Below, piece by piece: positions 1 to 6,810 of a stretch of 38,717 nucleotides of DNA. A program made the position numbers and the translations under genes. The stretch is taken from positions 1 through 38,717 of the forward strand of contig NZ_VLKT01000060.1 of the NCBI RefSeq assembly GCF_007830515.1, read 5' to 3'. The notes below the pieces were generated by a model. It did no database searches. It saw nothing but the letters and a program-made list of their open reading frames with translations, and was not told the origin of the DNA. The stretch is from Mesorhizobium tianshanense (lineage in GTDB: Bacteria > Pseudomonadota > Alphaproteobacteria > Rhizobiales > Rhizobiaceae). Every line of letters begins with the position of its first letter. Positions within the stretch are counted from its first letter, which is position 1.

Positions 1-291
1 GAGATCACGGCCGAACTGCCCGGCATCGACGAAAAGAATGTCGAGATCAAACTCGCCAACCGGACGCTGACGATCAAGGGCGAGAAGACGGAAGAGAAGG
101 AAGAGAAGGACAAGGATTATTATCTGTCCGAACGCCGTTACGGCTCCTTCCAGCGTTCGTTCCAGCTGCCCGAAGGGGTCGACGCCGACAAGATCGACGC
201 GAGTTTCGCCAAGGGTGTGCTGACGGTGAAACTGCCGAAGACCGCCGAAGCCCAGAAGGCCGAGAAAAAGATCACGGTCAAGGCCGCGTAG
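1..291 (+). CDS. Hsp20/alpha-crystallin small heat shock protein (3' part)
   Basis: The reading frame is open from the first base to a TAG stop, giving 97 codons without a start, so the gene begins outside the window. What remains is most of an alpha-crystallin domain: an opening segment like 'ELPGIDEKNVEI', a highly charged Glu/Lys loop, a 'YGSFQRSFQLPEGVD' strand region and the hallmark 'GVLTVKLPK' near the end, followed by a short Lys/Ala-rich tail. Family members are ATP-independent holdase chaperones that form large oligomers in the cytoplasm. Small Hsp20 genes commonly sit in microaerobic or stress clusters of rhizobia, which fits the FnrN-linked block that follows. The family call is firm; its regulation cannot be judged because the promoter is missing. 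Confidence 0.93.
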   Translation, partial: EITAELPGIDEKNVEIKLANRTLTIKGEKTEEKEEKDKDYYLSERRYGSFQRSFQLPEGVDADKIDASFAKGVLTVKLPKTAEAQKAEKKITVKAA

Positions 292-310
292 CGTGACGGT
301 CGCCATTCCA

Positions 311-339
311 CGTCAGCGCACCTGTTCGGCGCGCTGACG
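311..339 (+). terminator. Hairpin downstream of hsp20
   Basis: A perfect 9-bp inverted repeat (CGTCAGCGC at 311-319 and GCGCTGACG at 331-339, loop 11) begins 19 bases after the hsp20 stop and is followed by a short ATTT. It is a plausible intrinsic terminator, although the T tract is weak. Confidence 0.55.
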
Positions 340-445
340 ATTTCGGAGCTAGCAAACCCGGGCGAGGTTTCACGAGCATTCGCCGAAACCGGAACTGCTC
401 AGGATTGAACCAACTCGCTGTAGGCAGTGTCCAGGCTGCCTTGTG

Positions 446-727
446 TTAAGCCTTGCTGCGAACTGCATCATTGCTCGCTGTCTTTTCTGGCCGGTACAAG
501 CGGGTGGCCGCCTCGTTCGGATTGGAAGCTTGGCGGGACTGCTTGCGTGCCCGACGGTTCGCGATTTTGAGCTTTTTCTGCTCCAAGGCTAACAGGTCTT
601 CGATGACGCGCCGCCGTTTCGGATCAGCCTCCCTGGCAAGCAGATCCTGGAAATGGGCTATATTTGCACGCGCAATTAGCCGATCCACGACACGCCTCAA
701 CGTCTGGACAGAACATTGCCAAACCAT
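446..727 (-). CDS. Small helical hypothetical protein
   Basis: A 93-residue basic protein if started at the ATG at 727; the frame is open further upstream to 835, so the start is uncertain. The core (about residues 10-55) reads 'RRVVDRLIARANIAHFQDLL' and continues with a charged helix rich in Glu, Arg and Lys ending 'LALEQKKL'. This resembles a short, widespread rhizobial protein type with a conserved 'ANIAHF-DLL-E-DP-RR' pattern and no established function. The C-terminal third is Arg/Lys/Ala-rich and looks disordered. It is convergent with hsp20 and divergent from the FnrN-type gene. The conserved core makes it more likely real than a chance frame, but the opposite strand is also open here. 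Confidence 0.5.
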   Translation of the reverse strand: MVWQCSVQTLRRVVDRLIARANIAHFQDLLAREADPKRRRVIEDLLALEQKKLKIANRRARKQSRQASNPNEAATRLYRPEKTASNDAVRSKA

Positions 728-892
728 ACACCCTGGGGCCTCTCGCCGTCCCGATCTTTTTCGAGTCCCCCTGTTTTCGGCCGTTCTTTGATTCAGGGCA
801 AAGAACGCTCGAGTTGATGCTGACAGAAAAGACAATCAGAGCCAGACGGATCGAGCGAAAATTATCGCGTAATCCGGAAATGGAGCGGATGC

Positions 893-1678
893 ATGAAGGC
901 CTTGCCTCCTGTCAGAATTCTCTCGGCGTGCGACCGTTGTGAGGTGCGTCGCAAATCGATTTGCAATGCGGTCAAACCTGTCTTGCAAAAGGAAATTTCA
1001 AGGATTTCGCGCGTGCGGACCTTCGAGGCGGGCAACACCATCCTGGCCGAGGCCGAAGACTCCGTGTTCCTTGGTATTGTGATGTCGGGCATTTTGCGTG
1101 TCCAGAGGACAATGGCTGACGGCCGGCAGCAGATCGTCGGTCTACTGCTGCCGGCTGACTTCTTCGGCCGTGTCTTCGAGCGCACATCCGGGGTGGCGGT
1201 CGAGGCCGCAACGGATGTCACGCTTTGCTGCTTCGAGCGGCATGCCTTCGAACGGCTGCTGTCTCGTTCCCCTGAACTTGAACATCAGATGTTTCTCGCA
1301 GTGCTGCGTGAATTGGATGCCGCGCGCGACTGGATGTTGCTGCTTGGCAGCCAGACGATCCCGGAACGCGTTGCAAGTTTTTTCCTGATCCTTCACCGGC
1401 GCACAACCGTCATTGAGCCTGACATGCCATCGCGAAAAAGAAGACTATCGGTTCACGTGCCAATCAGTCGCCACGACATGGCCGCCTATCTCGGGACCAC
1501 GGTCGAAACGATCAGTCGGGTAATCCAGGATATGAGCCGCCGCGGCATCATCGAGATCCACAGCCCCCAGCATTTCGGCATTCTTGACGAGAAACGGCTC
1601 GTGCGCTGCTCTGGTCGGGAAGAACTTTCGATTGGCCATAGGTGCCTTGCCGATGAACCACACATGGCTGTCGGCTGA
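893..1678 (+). CDS. fnrN: FnrN-type Crp/Fnr transcription regulator
   Basis: A 261-residue regulator. The N-terminus carries C13-x2-C16-x7-C24, and a fourth cysteine lies at C112 or C113. This is the spacing known for rhizobial FnrN proteins, which hold an oxygen-labile [4Fe-4S] cluster. A cyclic-nucleotide-binding-like beta-roll covers about residues 40-125, a dimerisation helix follows, and a winged HTH lies at about 190-225. The recognition helix reads 'VETISR' (E205, S208, R209), identical to the FNR residues that read TTGAT half-sites. The ATG at 893 is preceded by GGAG with 7-nt spacing. Three FNR-type boxes lie within 3.3 kb downstream. A weak half-site (TTGAT near 811) upstream could allow autoregulation but is not a full palindrome. 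The tail after about residue 240 is unusual and probably variable. Confidence 0.9.
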   Translation: MKALPPVRILSACDRCEVRRKSICNAVKPVLQKEISRISRVRTFEAGNTILAEAEDSVFLGIVMSGILRVQRTMADGRQQIVGLLLPADFFGRVFERTSGVAVEAATDVTLCCFERHAFERLLSRSPELEHQMFLAVLRELDAARDWMLLLGSQTIPERVASFFLILHRRTTVIEPDMPSRKRRLSVHVPISRHDMAAYLGTTVETISRVIQDMSRRGIIEIHSPQHFGILDEKRLVRCSGREELSIGHRCLADEPHMAVG

Positions 1679-1744
1679 TTCACAAGACCGATAGATTTCG
1701 AAGAATCCACCTGAACCATCATTCCGAACCTTCCCTGACGCCCG

Positions 1745-1758
1745 TTGACGCAGGTCAA
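1745..1758 (+). promoter_or_regulatory. FNR/FixK-type box upstream of the Spy/CpxP-like gene
   Basis: TTGACGCAGGTCAA has perfect 5-bp arms (TTGAC/GTCAA) around 4 bases. Its centre is about 71 bases upstream of the ATG at 1823. If used at the usual -41.5 position the transcript would start near 1793, leaving room for the GGAG ribosome site at 1812. Confidence 0.75.
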
Positions 1759-1822
1759 TGCCGCCACCGCGATCATGTGATCCCTGAAAAGCATGATGCA
1801 ATAATCGGAATGGAGATGATCG

Positions 1823-2380
1823 ATGTTTACTTGGCGCAGTGCTTTGGCAGCGGGAATGATGCTGGCGGTTGCAGTAATGCCTGCTGTGGCCGGTGCTGAA
1901 GATGACGATGCCGGTTGGTGGCCCCGATGGGGCATGGGCCGAATGATGATGGGTCAATCGGGCATGGGCGGGCCGATGGGCGGCTACGATTCAGACGAGA
2001 TGCTCGATCGTATTGACGGACGCCTTGCCTTCTTGAAAACAGAACTGAAGATCACCGACGAACAGGCGCCGTCCTGGGACGAGCTAGCTGCCGTCGTCCG
2101 CAGCACAGCCGAGGCACACAACGAGTTGATGCGTGGCATGATCAAGGAATTCCACGATGGCGACTTCCTGAAGAAACCCCTGCCCGAGCGGCTCGCCTAC
2201 CAGCAGACTCATCTCGAGGCCCGGCTGGAACAGGTGAAGACTGTCAAGGCGGCGGTCGAAAAACTGTATGCAACCCTGAGCGATGAGCAGAAGAAAGTCG
2301 CCGACGAGATCGTCCTGCCGATGATGGGCATGGGCATGGGTCGCGGGGGCAGCTTCGGTCCTGGTATGATGTTCAGATAG
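1823..2380 (+). CDS. Met-rich periplasmic LTXXQ (Spy/CpxP-like) protein
   Basis: A 185-residue exported protein. A signal peptide occupies about residues 1-25 (hydrophobic core, cleavage after 'AVAGA'). The N-terminus of the mature chain is rich in Trp, Met and Gly ('GMGRMMMGQSGMGG'), and the C-terminus is again Met/Gly-rich. Between them lies a helical domain with 'LKITDEQAPSW' and a later 'LYATLSDEQKKVAD', the paired LTXXQ-like motifs of the Spy/CpxP superfamily. Family members are periplasmic chaperones or metal-stress sensors; the Met clusters suggest Cu(I) or Ag(I) contact, which is inference. The start is supported by GGAG 7 nt upstream. The FNR-type box at 1745 suggests induction under low oxygen. 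Confidence 0.85.
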   Translation: MFTWRSALAAGMMLAVAVMPAVAGAEDDDAGWWPRWGMGRMMMGQSGMGGPMGGYDSDEMLDRIDGRLAFLKTELKITDEQAPSWDELAAVVRSTAEAHNELMRGMIKEFHDGDFLKKPLPERLAYQQTHLEARLEQVKTVKAAVEKLYATLSDEQKKVADEIVLPMMGMGMGRGGSFGPGMMFR

Positions 2381-2430
2381 CCTCCATTCGCGTCCCTGTT
2401 GACGGTCGCCTTTGAGGCCGACAAAAAGAA

Positions 2431-2462
2431 AGCCCGCTGCCGGAGGGAGTGGGCAGCGGGCT
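2431..2462 (-). terminator. Strong hairpin with minus-strand T tract
   Basis: AGCCCGCTGCC (2431-2441) pairs perfectly with GGCAGCGGGCT (2452-2462). The A-rich ACAAAAAGAAA lies on the left, so the T tract follows the hairpin only when read on the minus strand. On the plus strand it could still end transcription from the gene at 1823, but the polarity is odd because no convincing minus-strand gene enters from the right. Confidence 0.6.
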
Positions 2463-2675
2463 CAGTACCATGATGGATCAGGGAAGAGGAGGTCGATCGC
2501 TCGATGATCCTGACAATCAAGAGCAACAAGACTGGCTTTTGAGACCTCGCGCAGTTCGTTCCTACGAACCTCGCGCCGGCTTTTTGCAGATCCAAAAAAG
2601 GCGGGCTGTCATGACTAGGAGACCGCCGTGATCGAATGACTGACGGCAGCCGCCTTCATGGCGCCGCCAGATAAA

Positions 2676-2689
2676 TTGATCAGGCTCAA
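2676..2689 (+). promoter_or_regulatory. FNR/FixK-type box upstream of the DUF2267 operon
   Basis: TTGATCAGGCTCAA keeps the TTGA-N6-TCAA core, with one arm base deviating from TTGAT-N4-ATCAA. The centre lies about 63 bases upstream of the ATG at 2746. A start site 41 bases downstream would fall near 2724, just before the GAAGGAG at 2731-2737. Confidence 0.68.
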
Positions 2690-2745
2690 TGCGAATATCT
2701 CCCCGTTCGCCAGAATGGCAAGATAGATTTGAAGGAGTGATCCGC

Positions 2746-3174
2746 ATGACCCACTCTTCCGTTACCGGCTTTACCCATGCAGCCGAGCAGGCGGAGCAAT
2801 GGGTGAACGAACTCGCCCAGGACTTGGGCTGGAGCGAACAAAGCGCATACCGGTTCCTGAAATCCGTTCTGCACACATTGCGAGACTGGTTGTCGCCGGA
2901 GGAAATGGCCGACCTTTCAGCTCAGCTGCCGACGCTCATCAGAGGTATATATTTCGAAGGTTGGAAACCGTCGGACGAACCCGTGTGGGAGCGAAAAAAG
3001 AGCGACTTCATCATTTGCGTCAGGAACAGCTTCGGGTACGAACTTGACGTCGATATCGACAGGGCGATCAAAGCGGTTTTCAAACTCCTCGACCGCCACA
3101 TATCGCATGGCGAAATCGTCCAGGTCCGGAACTCGATGAAGAAGTCGCTCCGCCATCTCTGGCCTGCGGATTGA
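2746..3174 (+). CDS. DUF2267 family protein
   Basis: A 142-residue soluble protein of the DUF2267 family. Recognisable stretches are 'AEQWVNELAQDLGW' near residue 14, 'LRDWLSPEEMADLSAQLP' near 47 and 'LIRGIYFEGWKP' near 65. No catalytic residues are known for the family; the helical make-up would suit a regulatory or binding role. The ATG at 2746 was chosen because GAAGGAG lies 8 nt upstream; an earlier ATG at 2689 overlaps the FNR-type box and lacks a ribosome site. The stop is 3 nt from the next ATG, so it is probably translationally coupled to the phosphoribosyltransferase. In other bacteria DUF2267 genes occur with universal-stress, Hsp20 and hypoxia genes. Confidence 0.87.
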   Translation: MTHSSVTGFTHAAEQAEQWVNELAQDLGWSEQSAYRFLKSVLHTLRDWLSPEEMADLSAQLPTLIRGIYFEGWKPSDEPVWERKKSDFIICVRNSFGYELDVDIDRAIKAVFKLLDRHISHGEIVQVRNSMKKSLRHLWPAD

Positions 3175-3177
3175 CCG

Positions 3178-3873
3178 ATGTTTCGCGATCGTCAGGAGGC
3201 CGGGCGAAAACTTGGCATTGAGTTGGAGAAACTCCGCCTACACCAGCCCGTCGTTCTCGCCTTGCCGCGGGGCGGCGTTCCTGTCGCCGCCGAAGTGGCC
3301 AAAGCCCTGAAGGCTCCGCTCGACCTGATTATCGTCCGCAAGGTGGGCGCACCGGGAAATCCCGAACTGGCCGTCGCCGCGATCGTGGACGGCGACCCTC
3401 CGGACGTCGTGCTGAATCGGGAGATCGTCGAAGCTTATTCCCTCGATGATGACGCGCTTCGCGTCTTGATCGCGAAAGAGCGCCCCGAGCTGGAACGGCG
3501 CCGGCTTGCCTATCGCGGAAAGCATCCACCCTTGTCGATCGCTGGCAAGACGGCAATCATAGTCGATGACGGTGTCGCGACCGGGACGACGATGAAGGTT
3601 GCGATCCGTGCCCTTAAACGGCGGTCGCCTCGCGACATCGTCGTAGCGATCCCGGTAGCGCCGCCGGACACATTGGCTGAACTCGCTCAGGAAACGGATT
3701 GGATCGTGTGCCTCAGTCAACCGGCGCATTTCCATGCTCTCGGTCACCACTACCTCAGCTTCCCCCAGCTTACCGATGGCGAAGTGACGGACGCTCTGAA
3801 AGATGCCGCGCATGAGCGCGCCGCAGATCAGCGAGCGGTTCGACGCGAGACGACCAAGCCTCGAGTGGCATGA
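3178..3873 (+). CDS. Phosphoribosyltransferase-domain protein (COG1926 type)
   Basis: A 231-residue type I phosphoribosyltransferase-fold protein. Near the N-terminus 'LALPRGGVPVAAEVAKAL' (28-45) forms the first strand and PPi-loop region. 'IIVDDGVATGTTM' at 127-139 is the PRPP-binding loop, with its acidic pair and small/Thr residues intact. The middle insertion (about 75-120) is charged and specific to this subfamily. The substrate is unknown; orthologues are usually annotated as predicted phosphoribosyltransferases, and a member of the mycobacterial DosR dormancy regulon belongs to a comparable group. It follows DUF2267 by 3 nt and so should share the FNR-type promoter at 2676. The last 20 residues are Arg/Ala-rich and probably disordered. 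Confidence 0.88.
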   Translation: MFRDRQEAGRKLGIELEKLRLHQPVVLALPRGGVPVAAEVAKALKAPLDLIIVRKVGAPGNPELAVAAIVDGDPPDVVLNREIVEAYSLDDDALRVLIAKERPELERRRLAYRGKHPPLSIAGKTAIIVDDGVATGTTMKVAIRALKRRSPRDIVVAIPVAPPDTLAELAQETDWIVCLSQPAHFHALGHHYLSFPQLTDGEVTDALKDAAHERAADQRAVRRETTKPRVA

Positions 3874-3883
3874 TGCGTATCAA
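3870..3883 (+). promoter_or_regulatory. Possible fourth FNR-like box (one mismatch)
   Basis: ATGATGCGTATCAA matches TTGAT-N4-ATCAA at 9 of 10 arm positions and overlaps the stop of the phosphoribosyltransferase gene. No clear gene starts within the next 250 bases, so it may be fortuitous or serve an unrecognised short transcript before the cytochrome gene. Confidence 0.3.
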
Positions 3884-4107
3884 TGGAAGAACCTGACTTA
3901 GGGTGATAGGTTTGGCAACATTCAGGAGTACGTCTCCCAGCGGCGAGCTTGAGATCGCCATCGCCCAGATCAGGCCCAGTAATGGTAAGTATCGTCCTGA
4001 AAAGCCATGGTGGCTGCTCCTGAATTTTGAGCCAATTGTAATGATAATAATGGCGAGATGGCTCGGGCGTTTGTTGCATTGAATCAAAGACCGCCCCCGC
4101 ATGCGAA

Positions 4108-4121
4108 TTGATCCGGATCAA
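4108..4121 (+). promoter_or_regulatory. Perfect FNR box upstream of cytochrome c
   Basis: TTGATCCGGATCAA is the exact consensus anaerobox. Its centre is 58 bases upstream of the cytochrome ATG. A class II geometry (-41.5) puts the start site near 4156, with a TAGGCT at 4143-4148 as possible -10. Confidence 0.87.
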
Positions 4122-4172
4122 CGTGTCCACATGCTGATGCTGTAGGCTTAGCCACCAATTGGGGAAACGCAG

Positions 4173-4571
4173 ATGAAACTCAGCATCGCGGTAGCTCTTG
4201 CAACTTTGGCCTGCCAGGCGTCTACAGCGCAGGAAATGAGTTATGGCGAGGCGGAGTACCTGAACTCCTGTGCGGTCTGCCACGGTCTCTACGGCAAGGG
4301 CGATGGGCCCTTGGGCGATGTGCTGTTGAAGCGTCCGGCCGACCTGACGCGTCTTTCCGAACGGAACGGCGGCGCGTTTCCCTATTCGAGGGTCTTCGCG
4401 ACTATCGACGGTCGCTATAGCTTACCAAGCCATGGCGATCGCGAGATGCCGGTGTGGGGTCGCCAGTTCCTCGAAGAGGACGCAAAGGTCTATGGCCCCA
4501 GTGGCGGCGAGATCGTCACGACGGAACGCATCCACAACCTGGCCGGTTACATCGAGACGCTGCAGCATTAG
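4173..4571 (+). CDS. Periplasmic monoheme c-type cytochrome
   Basis: A 132-residue class I-like cytochrome c. The first 20 residues form a Sec signal peptide ending 'ASTAQ'. A single heme-binding site, 'CAVCH', lies at 33-37, and M92 in 'REMPVWG' is the likely sixth ligand. The stretch 'GKGDGPLGDVLLKRPADLT' is typical of small soluble cytochromes in this group. It would carry electrons in the periplasm; the partner is unknown. A GGGGAAA ribosome site lies about 6 nt before the ATG. With the perfect FNR box upstream, the simplest reading is induction at low oxygen, feeding a terminal oxidase or nitrogen-oxide reductase encoded elsewhere, or the NapC further downstream. Confidence 0.92.
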   Translation: MKLSIAVALATLACQASTAQEMSYGEAEYLNSCAVCHGLYGKGDGPLGDVLLKRPADLTRLSERNGGAFPYSRVFATIDGRYSLPSHGDREMPVWGRQFLEEDAKVYGPSGGEIVTTERIHNLAGYIETLQH

Positions 4572-4738
4572 AACAGTTTTCGCTGGCCAGTCATTTCGGG
4601 GCCAAGTCATCGCTCGCGTATGTCGTCGGTTCGGTTACGAGGCTGTATTGATCCCGCGTTATCGGGGCTTCCAACATTTCCGCAATGGGGGCAATTGCGT
4701 CAGCAATGACGCCTTATGTGACTTTGACCGTGCGCCCT

Positions 4739-5185
4739 TTACTCCTTCGCTTCGCGCCCCGAAAGCTCTTCGATAACTATCCGGAAGAATATGTGCCGGG
4801 CATCGTCGGCCAAGGGAGGCGTCGCCGGCTTCAGGGCGCCCGGTTCCCACCAATCCGTATGCTTGTTCAGCAACGACCATGCATGATCCCGCTGGCGTTT
4901 GTGCCCGATCCTCTCGGGCAGCTCTTCATAGCGTCCGTCCGCGATCACGCTCTTCCACTGTCGTCTTTGCAACGGACTTTCGACGAGCACCGACACAAGC
5001 GGATTGGCCCGCATCCAATCGATCTTCTTGCCTGGAATGGAGAAGGCATAGAGTGCGTTCTCCGCGTAAGCGTAATAGATCGGGACCACATATGGGCGCC
5101 CGTTCCTGGCACAGGCCAGACGGGCCACATGGTGCCCAGCCAGCAGCTCGGTGCATTCGTTCGTGCTCAGGGTGCGTATCCACAT
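4739..5185 (-). CDS. Pyridoxamine 5'-phosphate oxidase-like flavoprotein
   Basis: A 148-residue FMN-binding split-barrel protein. It opens with 'LSTNECTELLAGHHVARLAC', runs through 'RPYVVPIYYAY' (about 31-41) and 'GKKIDWMRANPLVSVLVE' (about 52-69), the usual core of the PPOX/nitroimidazole-resistance group. 'WKSVIADGRYEELP' follows. Members bind FMN, heme or F420 and act on small oxidised substrates; the actual substrate cannot be read here. GGGAG precedes the ATG at 5185 with about 7-nt spacing. The 3' end of an IS630 remnant lies only 26 bases upstream of this start, so the original promoter may have been displaced. Such genes frequently accompany Hsp20, DUF2267 and FNR-type regulators. Confidence 0.86.
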   Translation of the reverse strand: MWIRTLSTNECTELLAGHHVARLACARNGRPYVVPIYYAYAENALYAFSIPGKKIDWMRANPLVSVLVESPLQRRQWKSVIADGRYEELPERIGHKRQRDHAWSLLNKHTDWWEPGALKPATPPLADDARHIFFRIVIEELSGREAKE

Positions 5186-5211
5186 CGTCCATCTCCCGCA
5201 GGATTAGCAGC

Positions 5212-5565
5212 CTAGTGGATGGAATCTAACACTTAGTGCCCTCGTTTGACGGCAGCAATGGATCTTGTCCGGGTCGGCGGTCCAAGCGAAGGGTTTGGGT
5301 TGGTGGTTGTGCTCGGCGAGGTAGCGGTTGATTTGCGCTTGGAGGTCGACGACGGTGTGGAAGGCGCCTCGCTTGAGACGACGCTTCGATAGTTTTGCGA
5401 AGAAGCCCTCAATTGCGTGAGCCACGCGCACGAGGTCGTGAAGTGGAAAGTGAAGCGCTGATTGCGGTCGAGCCAGGCGCGCACCTTGGGGTGGTTGTGA
5501 GCGGCGTAGTTGTCGAGGACGACGTGGACGGCCTTGCCGGTAGGCTTCACCCTTTTCAAGAGCCA
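5212..5565 (-). mobile_element. IS630-family transposase remnant (C-terminal part, frameshifted)
   Basis: Pieces of one transposase appear in two frames. The upstream piece contains 'GKAVHVVLDNYAAHNHPKVR' and 'WLDRNQRFTFHFTT', with the second catalytic Asp in 'LDNY'. A frame change near 5430-5460 leads to 'AIEGFFAKLSKRRLKRGAFH', with the catalytic Glu, and on to 'AEHNHQPKPFAWTADPDKI'. A further frame change is followed by 'IAAVKRGH', a TAA and then 'VLDSIH' before TAG at 5212-5214; IS630 proteins normally end 'KRGHQVLDSIH', so a Gln codon has become a stop. The N-terminal half is missing or unrecognisable. It is a dead copy. Confidence 0.82.
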
Positions 5566-5921
5566 GCGAGACGGCCCGTTCCCTCAATGTCGACTTTGGA
5601 CCACCGGCAAGCCGAATCCGCTCAGTCCGGTGGCGATCACGCGTCCGCATCCTGACAGAGGGCTCTGGCGTAGTATTGAGGGGAACCGGCAGCACAAAGT
5701 TCGCAGTTTCGTTCAGCCCGAAAAGCCAACGCCTTCCCAACGTCAGGGCGCAATGCTGCGCGCCAGGGTACGACACCTCCCTACCTTACGACCGGCTTCG
5801 GCCCTCCTGGCGTCGACAGACAAGCGCTTTCGGCGCCGATAGGCGCAAGAAAGCTCGCCGGGAACGGACCAAAGCGCGCGCCCGCAGACGCCCTTCGGCC
5901 TTGGCGGAAGGCGCACACGGC
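5566..5921. other. Gap with no recognisable gene
   Basis: Between the IS630 debris and the napC stop codon there are about 356 bases. Frames are open on both strands but are Arg/Ser/Pro-rich and resemble no family I know. The part next to 5565 may be further degraded IS630 sequence. No box, hairpin or repeat stands out. Confidence 0.4.
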
Positions 5922-6680
5922 TCAGTCGGCGGCCTCACCTTTCGCATCGAAGGCGTGCGGATCGTAACTTGACGCGAATGTATTGGCTTCGCTGAACCGT
6001 TCGAGTGCGTCGATCGCCGAGGCCTGCGGCAGGACATCTCCCTGCAGTTCCGGCGCAACCTTCCAGCCAGGGTCCACGCCCTCCATGCTTGGAAGCTCGT
6101 GCGCAATGCCCTTGTGGCAGTCGATGCAGGTCGCCTTCCCGGGAAGGAGATAGCGCGTGTGGATCGCCGCGGCGCGTTCCGTCTGCCTGGAGAGATCCAG
6201 GGCGACGGAGGAATGGCAGTTACGGCATTCCAAGCTGTCGTTCGCCTTCAGCCGGGCCCACTCATGGTGCGCCAGATCCAGCCGATGGTCGAGGAACTTG
6301 CGACGCGTGTTGATGGTGCCGAAAATCTTTCCCCAAACCTCCTTGGAAGCCTGCATTTTCCTGGCGATCTTATCCGTCCACCCGTGGGGAACGTGGCAGT
6401 CGGGACATGAGGCGCGCACGCCCGAACGGTTCGAGAAATGCACCGTGCGGGTCAGCTCTTCGTAGACGTTCGCCTCCATCTCATGACAGGAGATGCAGAA
6501 CTGCTCCGTGTTGGTCAGCTCAAGCGCCGTATTGAACGCGCCCCAGAAGATCACTCCGCCGATGAAGCCGCCAAGCGTGAGGAACCCCAGACTCAGCGTA
6601 GCGGCGGGCGTCGACAGGATACGCCATGCCCAGAGGGCTGCGGCCTTGAGCCGGGACCACACCCTATTCGTCCCCCGCAT
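5922..6680 (-). CDS. napC: NapC/NirT-family tetraheme cytochrome c
   Basis: From the ATG at 6680 the protein is 252 residues. One N-terminal transmembrane anchor lies at about 28-50 ('LSLGFLTLGGFIGGVIFWGAF'). Four heme sites follow: CISCH (62-66), CPDCH (92-96), CRNCH (152-156) and CIDCH (185-189). This is the NapC layout: it oxidises membrane quinol and passes electrons to the periplasmic nitrate reductase NapAB. The C-terminus beyond residue 195 is about 55 residues of unusual acidic sequence. No napA or napB is adjacent, and the gene overlaps a damaged napE, so its normal partner is absent here. It could instead serve another periplasmic reductase, or the cytochrome at 4173. An in-frame upstream start at 6731 would overlap napE more and is less likely. 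Confidence 0.9.
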   Translation of the reverse strand: MRGTNRVWSRLKAAALWAWRILSTPAATLSLGFLTLGGFIGGVIFWGAFNTALELTNTEQFCISCHEMEANVYEELTRTVHFSNRSGVRASCPDCHVPHGWTDKIARKMQASKEVWGKIFGTINTRRKFLDHRLDLAHHEWARLKANDSLECRNCHSSVALDLSRQTERAAAIHTRYLLPGKATCIDCHKGIAHELPSMEGVDPGWKVAPELQGDVLPQASAIDALERFSEANTFASSYDPHAFDAKGEAAD

Positions 6681-6810
6681 GGCCGACGCCGAGCTCGACG
6701 CCAACGGGCCAGATGCCGAAGGCGAGCACAAGAAAAGTCAGCAGTTCCCGCCGTCTTGCTGCTCCAGGCGGCGCTGCCGTGACCGATGGCTGTCCTGCGT
6801 CCTGACCTCC
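6664..6810 (-). pseudogene. napE: napE remnant
   Basis: In the frame ending with TAG at 6664-6666 the translation contains 'PGAARRELLTFLVLAFGIWP', the signature start and transmembrane helix of NapE, the small membrane protein at the head of rhizobial nap operons. No start codon lies in frame: an immediate upstream TGA (6811-6813) precedes the first codons, although a good GAGGAGGT sits at that spot. After 'IWPVGVELGVGHAGDE' the frame ends early, where intact NapE continues through a second half of the helix. Its end overlaps the napC start by 17 bases. The picture is a broken 5' gene fused by deletion to napC. Confidence 0.62.

Noticed and set aside
811..824. TTGATGCTGACAGA as an autoregulatory FNR box before fnrN
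   Set aside because: Only one half-site is good; the second arm matches at about three of five positions.
3900..4000. Minus-strand 'SSPLGDVLLNVAKPITL' resembling part of the cytochrome c at 4173
   Set aside because: Only about ten residues match, the DNA match is about 17 of 26, and no CxxCH or flanking similarity is found. It is not enough to call a decayed gene copy.
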